This document shows positions 17,148 through 26,555 of a stretch of DNA of 64,000 bases, piece by piece. Both the position numbers and the translations under genes were made by a program. The stretch comes from Pseudoalteromonas luteoviolacea. GTDB lineage: Bacteria; Pseudomonadota; Gammaproteobacteria; Enterobacterales; Alteromonadaceae. Numbering within the stretch: position 1 is the stretch's first letter; the number at the start of each line of letters is the position of its first letter. The stretch covers positions 1 through 64,000 of the forward strand of contig NZ_JAKFZS010000031.1 of assembly GCF_021654285.1 (NCBI RefSeq), read 5' to 3'. The notes beneath the pieces are model-generated. The model made no database searches. It was not told the origin of the DNA and was given only the letters and a program-made list of their open reading frames with translations.

Positions 17148-18725
17148 TTATTTGTAAGCATAATTGAGTGTTACGCCACTGTAGTTAGTATAGCCAAATA
17201 AGCTAATGTGCCATGTACCAGAGTTCGGGTTGGTAAATGTACATTGCTCTTCGTTTCCGTCTTTCCATGGGCGGCAGGTATAGTTGTTTGAATCAGGTTG
17301 CGCGTTGTAACGTACATACAGATCAGCATCACCAGTGCCGCCTGTAATGTTCAAGCTCATTTCTTTTACCCCTTGAGGAATACTCCAAGTGTAATGTGTC
17401 CATCCGTTTTGCGTCCCTTGTAAATTTGGTAAAGAACCATTGACCGGCTTAACACCACCAGGATTGCCTGGATCACCACCGCCTTGACAACCGTTTGCTG
17501 ATAAGTAGTCAGATGCGCTTTTCGCTTGTGCAATTCCATGACCATAGTAGATATCATATCCTGCTGCACCTTTGTCTTTAGCCGTTGCATTTATTGCTGC
17601 GCGTATTTCTTGGTTTGTACACTGCGTATGGTGGCTCCAAACTAACGCTGCAACACCGGCAACGTGAGGTGATGCCATAGAAGTACCGCTTAAACTCCTG
17701 TATGTGTTGGTTGGGTAGGTGGAGTTAACATTTGAACCTGGGCCAGATATTTCAATTTGATCATTGTATTGAGAGAACGAAGAGCGTGATTCATTTGATG
17801 TAACCGAAGCAACGGAAATCACTGAGTCATAAGAAGCTGGATATGACTTTGTGCCGTTACCATCATTACCCGCTGCTGCAACCAACATCATGCCGCCGTT
17901 AACAAAGTTCTGCATTGCGGTGTTTTCTGTATTTGAGTAGTTTCCGCCACCCAGACTCATATTTACGACATCTGAGCCTGCATCTTTACATTGTTGTATC
18001 GCGTTAATGAGGTTTGATGCGTAAGTCCACTGACCATTGTCATCGAAAATCTTTACAATATGCAGATCTACACCTGGATAAACACCGACAACACCTTGAT
18101 TGTTATTCTCAGCAGCAATTGTGCCAGCTACGTGTGTACCGTGTCCGTTTCCATCATTGTTCCATCTACCAACCGCATTGTTGTTAGCAACGCCAGTCAC
18201 ATTACCATAAGGTAAATCTGGGTGGCCTAAATTGTAACCTGTGTCAATGACACACACTTTTCTCGCTGAGGTGTTAGTTTGTGACAGTTGGTTTCCCTGT
18301 ACCATGTTTATGCCATAAGGTGTACTTTGCGCATAGGGTGCAATAGAGTCCTGAGAGGCTGGTTTTGACAAGTAACGCTTAGGGTCAATTTCAATTGATT
18401 CAACAGATGACATCTTACGCAATGTTCTAAGGCTAAAATCATCTAGTTCAGCGATCATGGCTTGCTCATCATTCAGTGCAAATAATGGTTCAGCACCCGC
18501 TGTGAACAAGTAATTTAGTGCAATAAAATCGTTGAATGCTCTTTTTTCACCTAGTTTTTCTTTCTTAAATTTTACAATGTATCGGTTACTCTCAACCGTT
18601 TTTGCATTTAGCTTATGGTCTGAGCTATGGCCTTCGAAGACTGGCTCACTCGCTAAAGTGGGTAAGCTCACTGCGGCTGCCATTAGGGTTGTAAGTGCAG
18701 AAAGTTTAAATCGCTTGATACTCAT
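17148..18725 (-). CDS. Secreted subtilisin-like (S8) protease with PPC domain
   Basis: A 525-residue preproprotein: signal peptide (1-25, LPTLAS), I9-type propeptide (about 45-120, with RYIVKFKKE), S8 catalytic domain (about 135-410) and a C-terminal PPC domain (about 430-525, GGTGDADLYVRYNAQPDSNN). The triad is Asp161 (VCVIDTGYN), His195 (GNGHGTHVAG) and Ser349 (SGTSMASPHVAG), with Asn287 as the oxyanion residue. It is probably an extracellular endoprotease whose PPC domain is trimmed on maturation, as in related marine proteases. AAGGAAC precedes the ATG. It lies upstream of the Oar-like receptor on the same strand and is divergent from the S9 peptidase. Confidence 0.94.
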   Translation of the reverse strand: MSIKRFKLSALTTLMAAAVSLPTLASEPVFEGHSSDHKLNAKTVESNRYIVKFKKEKLGEKRAFNDFIALNYLFTAGAEPLFALNDEQAMIAELDDFSLRTLRKMSSVESIEIDPKRYLSKPASQDSIAPYAQSTPYGINMVQGNQLSQTNTSARKVCVIDTGYNLGHPDLPYGNVTGVANNNAVGRWNNDGNGHGTHVAGTIAAENNNQGVVGVYPGVDLHIVKIFDDNGQWTYASNLINAIQQCKDAGSDVVNMSLGGGNYSNTENTAMQNFVNGGMMLVAAAGNDGNGTKSYPASYDSVISVASVTSNESRSSFSQYNDQIEISGPGSNVNSTYPTNTYRSLSGTSMASPHVAGVAALVWSHHTQCTNQEIRAAINATAKDKGAAGYDIYYGHGIAQAKSASDYLSANGCQGGGDPGNPGGVKPVNGSLPNLQGTQNGWTHYTWSIPQGVKEMSLNITGGTGDADLYVRYNAQPDSNNYTCRPWKDGNEEQCTFTNPNSGTWHISLFGYTNYSGVTLNYAYK

Positions 18726-19315
18726 GTTTGTTCCTTGTTGTTTAGGTTTTATGTTGCCTGTGACAAAACATCACTTATTCAGCCATATGCATTAGAATGT
18801 TACTATCCATAAGCATTAGGGTGTGTCCGTCATAAGCTGTAAACATCTCAGCAACACGTTGTGTTCTTTTAAATAACATAATACTTGGAACGGTCTAATG
18901 GCAATATTATTTGAGAATTTAAATTACAAACCATTACTTTTTGGGTTATTTATTGAGCAGAAATTGTTGTTATATATAAATATATAAAACAACTTGAAAA
19001 ATATTAATAATGAGTTTGTGGCTTGAATAATGGGTACAAAGTGCGTCGCGGACAGCAAATATTTCGACCTAGAAACGCTGTATCTGTCGTTTGATCTTTG
19101 TCTATTCAATGTAAAGTTTGGAAAGTTGCGGCTAGTATTCAATAGCCTTTTAACAAAGGCTCGTTTATTTAAGAGAGTTGGCAAAGAGTTCAGACTCAAC
19201 CTATTCATGTTAAGTAAACATTCTTATAAGGGGGTTTATCCCAAATTGTATGAATCATTTGATGCTTAGTGGTATTTTGCATCTTTATATTAATAGATAA
19301 AGGTATTACAAGCCG
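18726..19315. other. Divergent spacer between the S8 and S9 peptidase genes
   Basis: About 590 bp. Overlapping short frames on both strands here lack ribosome binding sites and I do not treat them as genes. A sequence resembling the LacI-type operator of the mannoside module lies at 18885-18898. Confidence 0.4.
18885..18898. promoter_or_regulatory. Possible degenerate LacI-type operator
   Basis: TTGGAACGGTCTAA matches 12 of 14 bases of the operator TTGGAACGATCCAA found in the mannoside module. It retains the central CG but loses part of the right arm. Located in the divergent peptidase spacer; it may be chance. Confidence 0.25.
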
Positions 19316-21355
19316 ATGAGAAATCGAATATTTTTATTGGTTGTGTTGTTGGTTGGATGGACGTTTAATGTACATGCAATATCTTCACAATCCGACACAG
19401 CTCTAAACATAGAGCGTTTATGGCAGCTCGAGCGATTAGGTTCTCCAGTTGTTTCTTCAGATGGAAATTTTATCGTTGCCCCAGTGACTAAGTTTGATGT
19501 TGCAAAAGATAAAGGCGACACGCAACTATGGCTGTTCGATGCCAAAGGGAAACCTGCGAGAGCGTTAACATCTGCTAAGTTAAGGGCGAGTGGTCCTGTA
19601 TTTTCTCCTGATTCCAGTCAACTTGCGTTTATTAGTAAGCGTGCGGGGGATAAGGCTGGCCAAATCTATATTTTGCCTTTAACTGAACCAGGTGAAGCAA
19701 AAAGATTGACGAATGTCCCAACTGGTGTGAAAGGTATTAAGTGGGTAGGTAAGCATCTTTACTTTATTAGTTCGGTTTGGCCGCAAAAAACTTGGACTGA
19801 AATGGAAGGCCTTCTAAAAGAACAGAAAGATACCAAAGTATCTGCTCGTCAATGGAACGCTTTGCCATATTCTTCTTTTGACCATTTCATCAATGAAGAT
19901 AGACAAGCACATGTTTTTCGTATTTCTGCAAATGGCGGTCAGGTTGAGCCTATTACAGAGCCAATGGGAAAACAGTTGGTCCGTTCAAGTCAATCAGGAC
20001 TGAGCTATGACATTGATTCAACGGAGACATACATTGCGTTTAATTCTAATGGCTGGGAAAACCAAGTTGACACTAAGACAGATATTTTTGTTGGTAAAAT
20101 CGGTTCTAAGAAAGCTGTCAACATTACGCCAGATAATAATGCGCCAGATTTTTCGCCAAAGTTTAATCAAAACGGTAAAACCTTAGCGTATTTAAGCCGC
20201 AGCATTCTCGGTTTTTACGCTGACACTGCAGTCATAAAGCTATACGACGTAAGAGCTAAAAAAACAAAAGTAATTAAACTAGATAAAGATCGTTCAGTTA
20301 CAAATATTACATGGGCTGATAATGGCCGTGATTTTTACAGTTCGATTGATGATGCTGGAACAAGGCGTATTTACCATATAAATGGGAAAAGCGGTAAAAC
20401 ACGTGCCATTACAAAAAATACTAATTTTGGTGCGCCTACATTACTTGGCTCACGTAAGCTAGTAACAACCAACGAGAGCTTTTTATATCCAAAACGTTTA
20501 GTCGTAGTCAATACGCGTAATGGTAAAATAAGTCGCATAGATAGCTTGAATGAAACTGTCATGTCTGAAGTTGAGTTAGGTACTTATGAGTCTGTCACAT
20601 ACAAAGGCGCTGATGGGCAGGACATACAGATGTGGGTTCATTATCCGCCAGGGTTTGATAAATCCAAAAAATATCCATTGATGATGCTGATCCATGGTGG
20701 TCCGCATAATGCTATTACTGATGGATTTCACTATCGTTGGAACGCACAAACTTTTGCTTCTTGGGGTTATGTAACTGCTTGGCCTAACTTCCATGGTTCA
20801 AGTGGCTTTGGACAAGATTTTGCTGATGCTATTAACCCCGATTGGCGTACCAAGCCGCTTAAAGATGTTCAATTGGCAACAGAATGGTTTGAGCAAAAAT
20901 CATGGATCGATGCTGAACGTATGGTCGCGGCAGGCGCAAGTTATGGCGGGTTTTTAAGCTCGACTTTACTTGGCGATAAGCATTCGTTTAAAGCATTTCT
21001 AATTCATGCTGCTGTATATAATATGTATTCTCAAATGTCAGCTGACTTTGCTGTGCACTCGCCTCGCTTTGGCAGCTATTGGGAACAGCCGGAAATTTAT
21101 AAAACAATTTCCCCTCATTTTTATGCTGAAAACTTTGATACACCGACATTGATAGTTCATGGTCAGTTGGACTACCGTGTGCCTGTAGGTCAGGGCTTTG
21201 AGTTATTCCGTACTTTGCAGACCAAAGGGGTAGAGTCACGTATGATCTACTTCCCAGATGAAAATCATTGGATCATGAAGCCCAATAATTCAATTTATTG
21301 GTACAACGAAGTTGAGAAGTGGATGACAAAATTTGCTGAACCAGGTGGCAAATAA
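19316..21355 (+). CDS. Secreted S9-family prolyl oligopeptidase / dipeptidyl peptidase
   Basis: A 679-residue protein with a signal peptide (MRNRIFLLVVLLVGWTFNVH then A). Residues about 35-390 form a beta-propeller with WD40-like repeats (PVFSPDSSQLAFISKR, PKFNQNGKTLAYLSR), and residues about 420-675 an alpha/beta-hydrolase domain. The triad is Ser542 in AAGASYGGF, Asp619 in GQLDYRVPV and His651 in DENHWIMKP; the oxyanion segment is HGGPHNA. The nucleophile elbow reads GASYGG rather than the usual GGSYGG, a minor change. It probably trims peptides in the periplasm after extracellular proteolysis. It is divergent from the S8 protease gene. Confidence 0.92.
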   Translation: MRNRIFLLVVLLVGWTFNVHAISSQSDTALNIERLWQLERLGSPVVSSDGNFIVAPVTKFDVAKDKGDTQLWLFDAKGKPARALTSAKLRASGPVFSPDSSQLAFISKRAGDKAGQIYILPLTEPGEAKRLTNVPTGVKGIKWVGKHLYFISSVWPQKTWTEMEGLLKEQKDTKVSARQWNALPYSSFDHFINEDRQAHVFRISANGGQVEPITEPMGKQLVRSSQSGLSYDIDSTETYIAFNSNGWENQVDTKTDIFVGKIGSKKAVNITPDNNAPDFSPKFNQNGKTLAYLSRSILGFYADTAVIKLYDVRAKKTKVIKLDKDRSVTNITWADNGRDFYSSIDDAGTRRIYHINGKSGKTRAITKNTNFGAPTLLGSRKLVTTNESFLYPKRLVVVNTRNGKISRIDSLNETVMSEVELGTYESVTYKGADGQDIQMWVHYPPGFDKSKKYPLMMLIHGGPHNAITDGFHYRWNAQTFASWGYVTAWPNFHGSSGFGQDFADAINPDWRTKPLKDVQLATEWFEQKSWIDAERMVAAGASYGGFLSSTLLGDKHSFKAFLIHAAVYNMYSQMSADFAVHSPRFGSYWEQPEIYKTISPHFYAENFDTPTLIVHGQLDYRVPVGQGFELFRTLQTKGVESRMIYFPDENHWIMKPNNSIYWYNEVEKWMTKFAEPGGK

Positions 21356-21366
21356 ACCAATGTAAT

Positions 21367-21389
21367 GGGTGTAGCAAACAGCTACGCCC
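21367..21389 (+). terminator. Hairpin after the S9 peptidase gene
   Basis: GGGTGTAGC (21367-21375) pairs with GCTACGCCC (21381-21389) with one G-U pair and a 5-base loop, 11 bases past the stop codon. There is no T-run, so it may work with Rho or only protect the 3' end. Confidence 0.45.
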
Positions 21390-21936
21390 TAAAATTGTAA
21401 CTTTCTGGCTTATTTGTGTATTTATACAGGTGTAATAAGCAGAATTTATTCCTTATTTTTATTTTTAAACCCAATTTATGAAATTGGTGATCTCTACCCC
21501 TACTACAAGAATAAGCAACATTGCATCTCACCATTTCAATATCGCTTGAGCCTTTATAAATCGGCATATATCTTCATTTGATTAGGCAACTCCTTAAAAA
21601 TAAAATTTCAATTTATAGGAAGCTATGTTTGGTCTATTACCAAAAGCGTGTGTCAATGAACTCAGCTGAGCTATGATATGAGAACGAAAGGGAGTTACAG
21701 CTATCTCCATATTTATCAGTGCATTATGACAGTGGACTACAAAGCAGATGTTTAATTTTTAACTTTGCTATTCTCACTAGAATATCGAACCATATGCAGT
21801 TAGCGTATATTTATAGCGGTTTATTCACTGTTAAAAAGTAATAAAATGCAGTTTGGTATAACTCGTAAAATAAACAAATAAAAATAAAGTTTTATATGAT
21901 TGTTAGCGTCTGTTCATTCTTATTTAAGATTAAAGT

Positions 21937-22020
21937 ATGGACTTAAATTTTAAATTATACAGGGCTGTTGAACATTATGGCCCGATTTCTGCTCTATCTT
22001 CATCAAAGATCCGAATTTGA
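21937..22020 (+). CDS. Possible 27-residue leader peptide upstream of the RND operon
   Basis: ATG at 21937 opens a 27-codon frame (MDLNFKLYRAVEHYGP...) that stops with the TGA at 22018-22020, whose last two bases begin the hairpin at 22019-22054. The ribosome binding site is weak (AAGATTAAAG). The start also resembles the N-terminus of LysR regulators (MDLNxxKLxxAV), so a truncated LysR fragment is an alternative. Its tight abutment to the hairpin makes a leader-peptide role possible, but expression is unproven. Confidence 0.3.
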   Translation: MDLNFKLYRAVEHYGPISALSSSKIRI

Positions 22021-22054
22021 TAAAAATGAGTCCGGGAACGGACTGATTTTTATC
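22019..22054. terminator. Bidirectional terminator-like hairpin, possible attenuator of the RND operon
   Basis: GATAAAAATGAGTCC (22019-22033) pairs with GGACTGATTTTTATC (22040-22054) around a GGGAAC loop, with one G-G mismatch. The GC core AGTCC/GGACT is flanked by an A-run and a T-run, so it can terminate in either direction. It lies about 185 bases before the adaptor start. Confidence 0.65.
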
Positions 22055-22238
22055 GAATAAATCTAATAAATTAAAAATGTTTAATAAAACAATGCTTTAA
22101 ATTTAGCACTGAAATTTGCTAATTTGTTCACTCACTCAAAATAAATAGGAAGTAGTATCAAGGTTGGCAGGGCAATTTTTGCAAATGCAAAATGAGACCG
22201 GCTTTGAATGTATAAAAATAATAAGGGAGTTTATTTTA

Positions 22239-23294
22239 GTGCCTAATTCTATAAGACATTTTATTTTAGCTAATATTGTCATTGGCTCTTCATTCTTATC
22301 AATTAACGCAAATTCAACACCAGCTGTTAGAGTTGGCGAAGCTCAGCCATGGCAAAAAGGTATACAACAACCATTGTACTGTCATGCTGATGTACCATTT
22401 CGTCAGCAAATTTCAAGTCATGTATCCGCTGAGTTAACTTGGTTATTGCCTGCGGGGAGTCAGGTTAAAAAAGGTGAATTATTAGCAAAACAAAATGACT
22501 TTTATCTGAAACGTCAACTTGCGCAATTAGATGCAAACGCAAAAGCTGCGCATGCAAATTACATCTACTCATTCAATGAGTATGAACGGCTAAGTAAGCT
22601 TGATGAAGGCGGGGTTGTTTCTAGCTCTGAATTACAGCAACATAAAAGGGATTATCAAACCGCACTAGAACAAAATAAAATATATGCTGAGCAATTTCGT
22701 GTAGTTGAACACCAGCTAAATAATCTAACACATTGGGCGCCTGCTGATGGCGTTGTTCTGTCTTTATCAGGCCAGCCGGGACAGTGGGTTGGAGAAGGTG
22801 AAAGTATCTTAGAGTTTTTGCCTGCTGAACATCATGAAATGACATGTCGAGTTGCATTAGATTTGTATCAGGAGTTCAATCACTTCAAAGATGTTGAGTT
22901 GGCTGTGTCAGATGGTACAGAGCTCGTTTTAGACCGCCATGCTGGTTTGGTTAGTAGTGAAGACCAGACAATCAATTTACATTTAAAGTTTAAAAATACT
23001 CCCCCAGAAAAGTTTTTAATCGGCCAACGTTACGTGGTTTATGCATCGATGGCTGCCAGCAATTTGACTAAGGTGCCGTATGATGCGTTGACCATAAACA
23101 ACAGTGAATATTACGTTTGGCGTGTAAGTTCAGGCAACCAAGTCAGTAAAGTGGTTGTAGAAATAATTGATTCTGAAAAAAATTACTCAGTAATTCAGGG
23201 AGGTATACAAGTTGGTGACAAACTAGTGGTTAAAGGGAAAGTTGCACTCAAAGAAGATACAATAGTCACCATTAATGATCAGGGTAAATTATGA
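22239..23294 (+). CDS. RND efflux periplasmic adaptor (HlyD/MFP family)
   Basis: I prefer the GTG at 22239 (351 residues): AAGGGAG lies 9 bases upstream and the product then begins with a signal-like segment (MPNSIRHFILANIVIGSSFL). An in-frame TTG at 22164, also with an AGGAAG upstream, would add 25 residues. The protein shows a short barrel-sandwich/lipoyl half (ISSHVSAELTWLLPAGSQVKKGELLA), an alpha-hairpin (about 85-160, LAQLDANAKAAHANYIYSFN), a second lipoyl half (WAPADGVVLSLSGQPGQWVGEGE) and a C-terminal beta-barrel/MP domain. It links the inner-membrane pump to an outer-membrane channel. It overlaps the pump gene by ATGA, so translation is coupled. Confidence 0.87.
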   Translation: MPNSIRHFILANIVIGSSFLSINANSTPAVRVGEAQPWQKGIQQPLYCHADVPFRQQISSHVSAELTWLLPAGSQVKKGELLAKQNDFYLKRQLAQLDANAKAAHANYIYSFNEYERLSKLDEGGVVSSSELQQHKRDYQTALEQNKIYAEQFRVVEHQLNNLTHWAPADGVVLSLSGQPGQWVGEGESILEFLPAEHHEMTCRVALDLYQEFNHFKDVELAVSDGTELVLDRHAGLVSSEDQTINLHLKFKNTPPEKFLIGQRYVVYASMAASNLTKVPYDALTINNSEYYVWRVSSGNQVSKVVVEIIDSEKNYSVIQGGIQVGDKLVVKGKVALKEDTIVTINDQGKL

Positions 23295-26200
23295 GATTAG
23301 TTGAAAAGTATGGCTCTATTATTATCGCTTTCTCTTTTTTACTTGTTCTATTAGGCGTTTTTGCTGGTTTAAAACTGCCTAATGCGCTTTTACCTAAAAT
23401 TGATAGAGCACAGATTGCTGTGGTCACATCATGGCCCGGTAAAACGGCGGCAGAAATTGAGCAAAGCTTAATTTCACCGCTTGAACGTCAATTGGCTGGC
23501 TTAGGTCAGTTAAAAAACATGCAAACCAATATTTCAAACGGTCAAGCCTGGACAACTTTAAACTTTCATTATCAAGCTGACATGGAAAAAGTATATATGG
23601 AGGTTCTGGCACGCATAAATCAAGTACCAGATTGGCCTTCTCAAGTTGCTAAACCCCGAGTGATTGACTTTAGCAATGGTGCGGGCTCAACTTTGGCTTC
23701 TTTGTTTTTGTACTCTGAGACAGAGAAGTCACAAGAAGATTTTATGCATGCTTATCGTGCTTATGTTGAACCTGCAATGACAGATATTCCAGGTATTACC
23801 AACATTAACATGGATAATAATCGACTGGCGCAAAGAGTAGATATTGAGTTTGACCCGCAAAAATTGACGCAATTTTCACTGACCATTGATCAAGTCACTC
23901 GTAAGCTTCAAGGCTTGATTGACCGTTCTGGTGACAGCTTAATGTTGGGCTCAAAAGAGTATGATTTGCACTTTAAAGGTCAAATGGCATTGAATGAATT
24001 ACGGAGTTTACCAGTTGCAGTTACTGGCATTCGTGTTGTGCGCTTAGGAGAGGTTGCCACTGTACACAAACGATTTGTATATGATTGGTCATACTCATCA
24101 TTTAAAGGCAATCAATCAATATATTTTTTCCTACAGCCAGATAAGGATATTAATGTATTAGAAACAATAGATCTCATTAAAGCGACTTTAGCAGAGTTAA
24201 ATGAGGGGCCTTTGTCGTCGCTTGATTTAAAAGTTGTCATGAGCCGAGACAATTCAATACCTATCAAACAAGCACTATTACTGGTTTATGGCAACTTGTT
24301 GTTAGGTGTACTGCTTGCTTGCGGGTTCTTGTATTATTTTATACGTAATCTGCGCGTTGTGTTTTTGATTTTTGTCAGTATTCCTGTGTGTTTGTCTTTA
24401 GTTCTGCTAGGGATGCAACTTGGTGGGCGGAGCTTGAATTTAATTTCTTTGGCGGGGATGGCGTTGTCTGTTGGACTCTTACTTGATGCATCCATCATCA
24501 TTGTTGAAAACATCCAGCGCTTGAGAAGTACTGGGCTATCGCTTTTGCAAAGCTGCCGACAGGGAGTATTACAAGTACGAGCAGCGCTCATTTCTTCTAC
24601 TCTTTCCAGTATTGTTATTTTTGTACCTATTGTTTTAATGCATTCTGAAGTTAGCCAGTTATTTGGTGATCTCGCATTTACGATTTCCAGTGCGTTAGTT
24701 GCTTCGATTTTGGTCGCGCTGTTCTTATTACCAGCGTTATCACGGCAGCTTTTGCCTAATAAGCAAGTTTCATCAGGTAAGCAGCTATCAAAAAAGTGGA
24801 CTACGTTTGTTACCGCGCCTTCTCGTTCTAAGCTTCAAGGCGCAGTATGGTTGATAATAGCAATTCCCGGAGCTTTGTTAATTAGCTGGTGGATGAAACC
24901 TGAGTTAGATTTACTGCCGAACCCGAAAGAAAACATTGTGTTGGTGTACACGGCTTTTGATGAACCGCTTTCAGTTAATGCTGCAAAATTACAGATAGGG
25001 GATGTTATGGAGCAGCGCATTGCAGCGCAAAAAGAGCTTGGTAACAATCCTACTTTTGACATTCATGGTGCTTTTTGCCGACCTGCTAATTGCCTGTTGT
25101 ATTTTTATCCCGAAGGGGATTGGGACTTTCCTGCATTCAAAAAGTGGGTGGAATCTGAAATAGTCAAGGATTTACCTGATGCCAGAACTTACGTTTACCA
25201 GGGGACCTTACTTAGATTAGCACTGCCTGATGCGCGTACCAGCCAATTGGATTTAAAAGGCTTAAGGATGCCAGAGCTACAAAAAGCTGGGCAAGCATTA
25301 CTTAACCATTTAGTCGAAACTTTTCCTGACGCTCGGATCACCGAAGTCATTCCAATGAGGGATACAGTGGCAAGAATTGAGTTTACGCCTAAAGTCGACA
25401 CGCTTGCTTTTATGGGGATGTCTCAATCTGAATTAAATCAGATCTTGGTGACATTAACCGATGGCGCCTATCTTGGTCAGTTTTATGCAGATAGTGATAC
25501 TTTGCCTTTCTACTTAAAAGGGAAAACGCCTGAGCACCTTGAGCAATTATTGCAAACAGAAGTGATGATACCCAATCATGGACTGCATCCAATACGCTCT
25601 TTGGTCGACACACAGTTAAACTTGGCACCAAGTGCTATATATCGCACTGATCGAGAAGTCAGTATGTCAATTAATTTAGTACCTGCCAGTGGTCAGCCTG
25701 TGGGTCCGTTTATTTCGCAAGTAAAAGCTGAAGTTGATGCTTTTTTAGCGAAGAGACAAGAGCAGGGGCTATATATCAATTACCGTGGTAGCGCAGATCA
25801 ATTAAGTGGGTTTTTAACTGAGTTCTTCCAGATGTTTCTTGTATCTTTATTAATCTTATTTTTATTGATACGGGTTGCACTTAGCTCTTGGTCGTTAGCT
25901 ATTGCTGTTATGTTATCGATGCCGTTGGCACTACTAGGTGGCATGCTCTGCTTGAAGCTAGTTGATTACTTTGCTCCGCAAAATTTAGACATTGTTACGA
26001 TGATCGGCTTTATCATTTTAATGGGGTTAGTGATAAATAATGCCATTTTGCTTGCAAGCCAATATCGTTCGGCGATGGCGGCTGGCCAAACACAGCAGCA
26101 AGCGATTATACAGTCGACGGGTTATCGTATGCGCGCCATTTATATGAGCACAGGCACAAGTATTTTTGGCATGTTACCGTTAATGCTCAGCCCTGGGGAT

Positions 26201-26365
26201 GGTTCAGAAATATATCGTGGTTTAGCTGCTGTTATTGTTGGAGGTATGACGTTCAGTGCTTTGTTTAGTTTGGGCTTTATGTCGGCTTTACTGTCACTGC
26301 CGATATTTAATATGCAGCCTCAGTTGAAAGATAACCCTGAAAATGAGCCTGTGTTAGAAAGTTAA
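23291..26365 (+). CDS. RND-family efflux transporter, inner-membrane pump
   Basis: A 1024-residue AcrB-like protein with 12 predicted membrane segments in two halves, each with a large periplasmic porter/docking region. The N-terminal helix (SIIIAFSFLLVLLGVFAG) and PKIDRAQIAVVTSWPGKTAAEIE are typical of the family. TM4 reads GLLLDASIIIVENIQR, with a single acidic residue where AcrB has two, and TM10 reads GLVINNAILLAS, with no lysine at the usual place, closer to divergent RND groups. The substrate is not predictable. No outer-membrane channel gene follows, so it must share a TolC-like protein encoded elsewhere. Confidence 0.92.
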   Translation: MRLVEKYGSIIIAFSFLLVLLGVFAGLKLPNALLPKIDRAQIAVVTSWPGKTAAEIEQSLISPLERQLAGLGQLKNMQTNISNGQAWTTLNFHYQADMEKVYMEVLARINQVPDWPSQVAKPRVIDFSNGAGSTLASLFLYSETEKSQEDFMHAYRAYVEPAMTDIPGITNINMDNNRLAQRVDIEFDPQKLTQFSLTIDQVTRKLQGLIDRSGDSLMLGSKEYDLHFKGQMALNELRSLPVAVTGIRVVRLGEVATVHKRFVYDWSYSSFKGNQSIYFFLQPDKDINVLETIDLIKATLAELNEGPLSSLDLKVVMSRDNSIPIKQALLLVYGNLLLGVLLACGFLYYFIRNLRVVFLIFVSIPVCLSLVLLGMQLGGRSLNLISLAGMALSVGLLLDASIIIVENIQRLRSTGLSLLQSCRQGVLQVRAALISSTLSSIVIFVPIVLMHSEVSQLFGDLAFTISSALVASILVALFLLPALSRQLLPNKQVSSGKQLSKKWTTFVTAPSRSKLQGAVWLIIAIPGALLISWWMKPELDLLPNPKENIVLVYTAFDEPLSVNAAKLQIGDVMEQRIAAQKELGNNPTFDIHGAFCRPANCLLYFYPEGDWDFPAFKKWVESEIVKDLPDARTYVYQGTLLRLALPDARTSQLDLKGLRMPELQKAGQALLNHLVETFPDARITEVIPMRDTVARIEFTPKVDTLAFMGMSQSELNQILVTLTDGAYLGQFYADSDTLPFYLKGKTPEHLEQLLQTEVMIPNHGLHPIRSLVDTQLNLAPSAIYRTDREVSMSINLVPASGQPVGPFISQVKAEVDAFLAKRQEQGLYINYRGSADQLSGFLTEFFQMFLVSLLILFLLIRVALSSWSLAIAVMLSMPLALLGGMLCLKLVDYFAPQNLDIVTMIGFIILMGLVINNAILLASQYRSAMAAGQTQQQAIIQSTGYRMRAIYMSTGTSIFGMLPLMLSPGDGSEIYRGLAAVIVGGMTFSALFSLGFMSALLSLPIFNMQPQLKDNPENEPVLES

Positions 26366-26555
26366 CGACAATGTGGCTTCTTTTGCGACTTCTCTTTTAT
26401 TGAGCAGGTAAGCAGTTGAAGCCATTACGACTCATTGTAGGTGTAAGTTTTTAGGTACGATATAAATGGAAGGTCGCAAGCTATGCGACAGACATTAATG
26501 TGAGCCTTTGCTTTGTGCAATTAGGTTCATGCGGTTAAAGGGATAGTTAGATTTT

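Larger units (their letters stand above)
21356..22238. other. Spacer with two hairpins and a short leader frame
   Basis: About 880 bp. It holds a hairpin after the S9 gene (21367-21389), a 27-residue frame at 21937-22020 and, directly at its stop, a terminator-like hairpin (22019-22054). The rest is AT-rich with no supported gene. Confidence 0.5.

Noticed and set aside
18924..19269. Overlapping frames of 94 and 79 codons in the S8/S9 spacer
   Set aside because: They overlap on opposite strands, lack ribosome binding sites and show no protein-like pattern.
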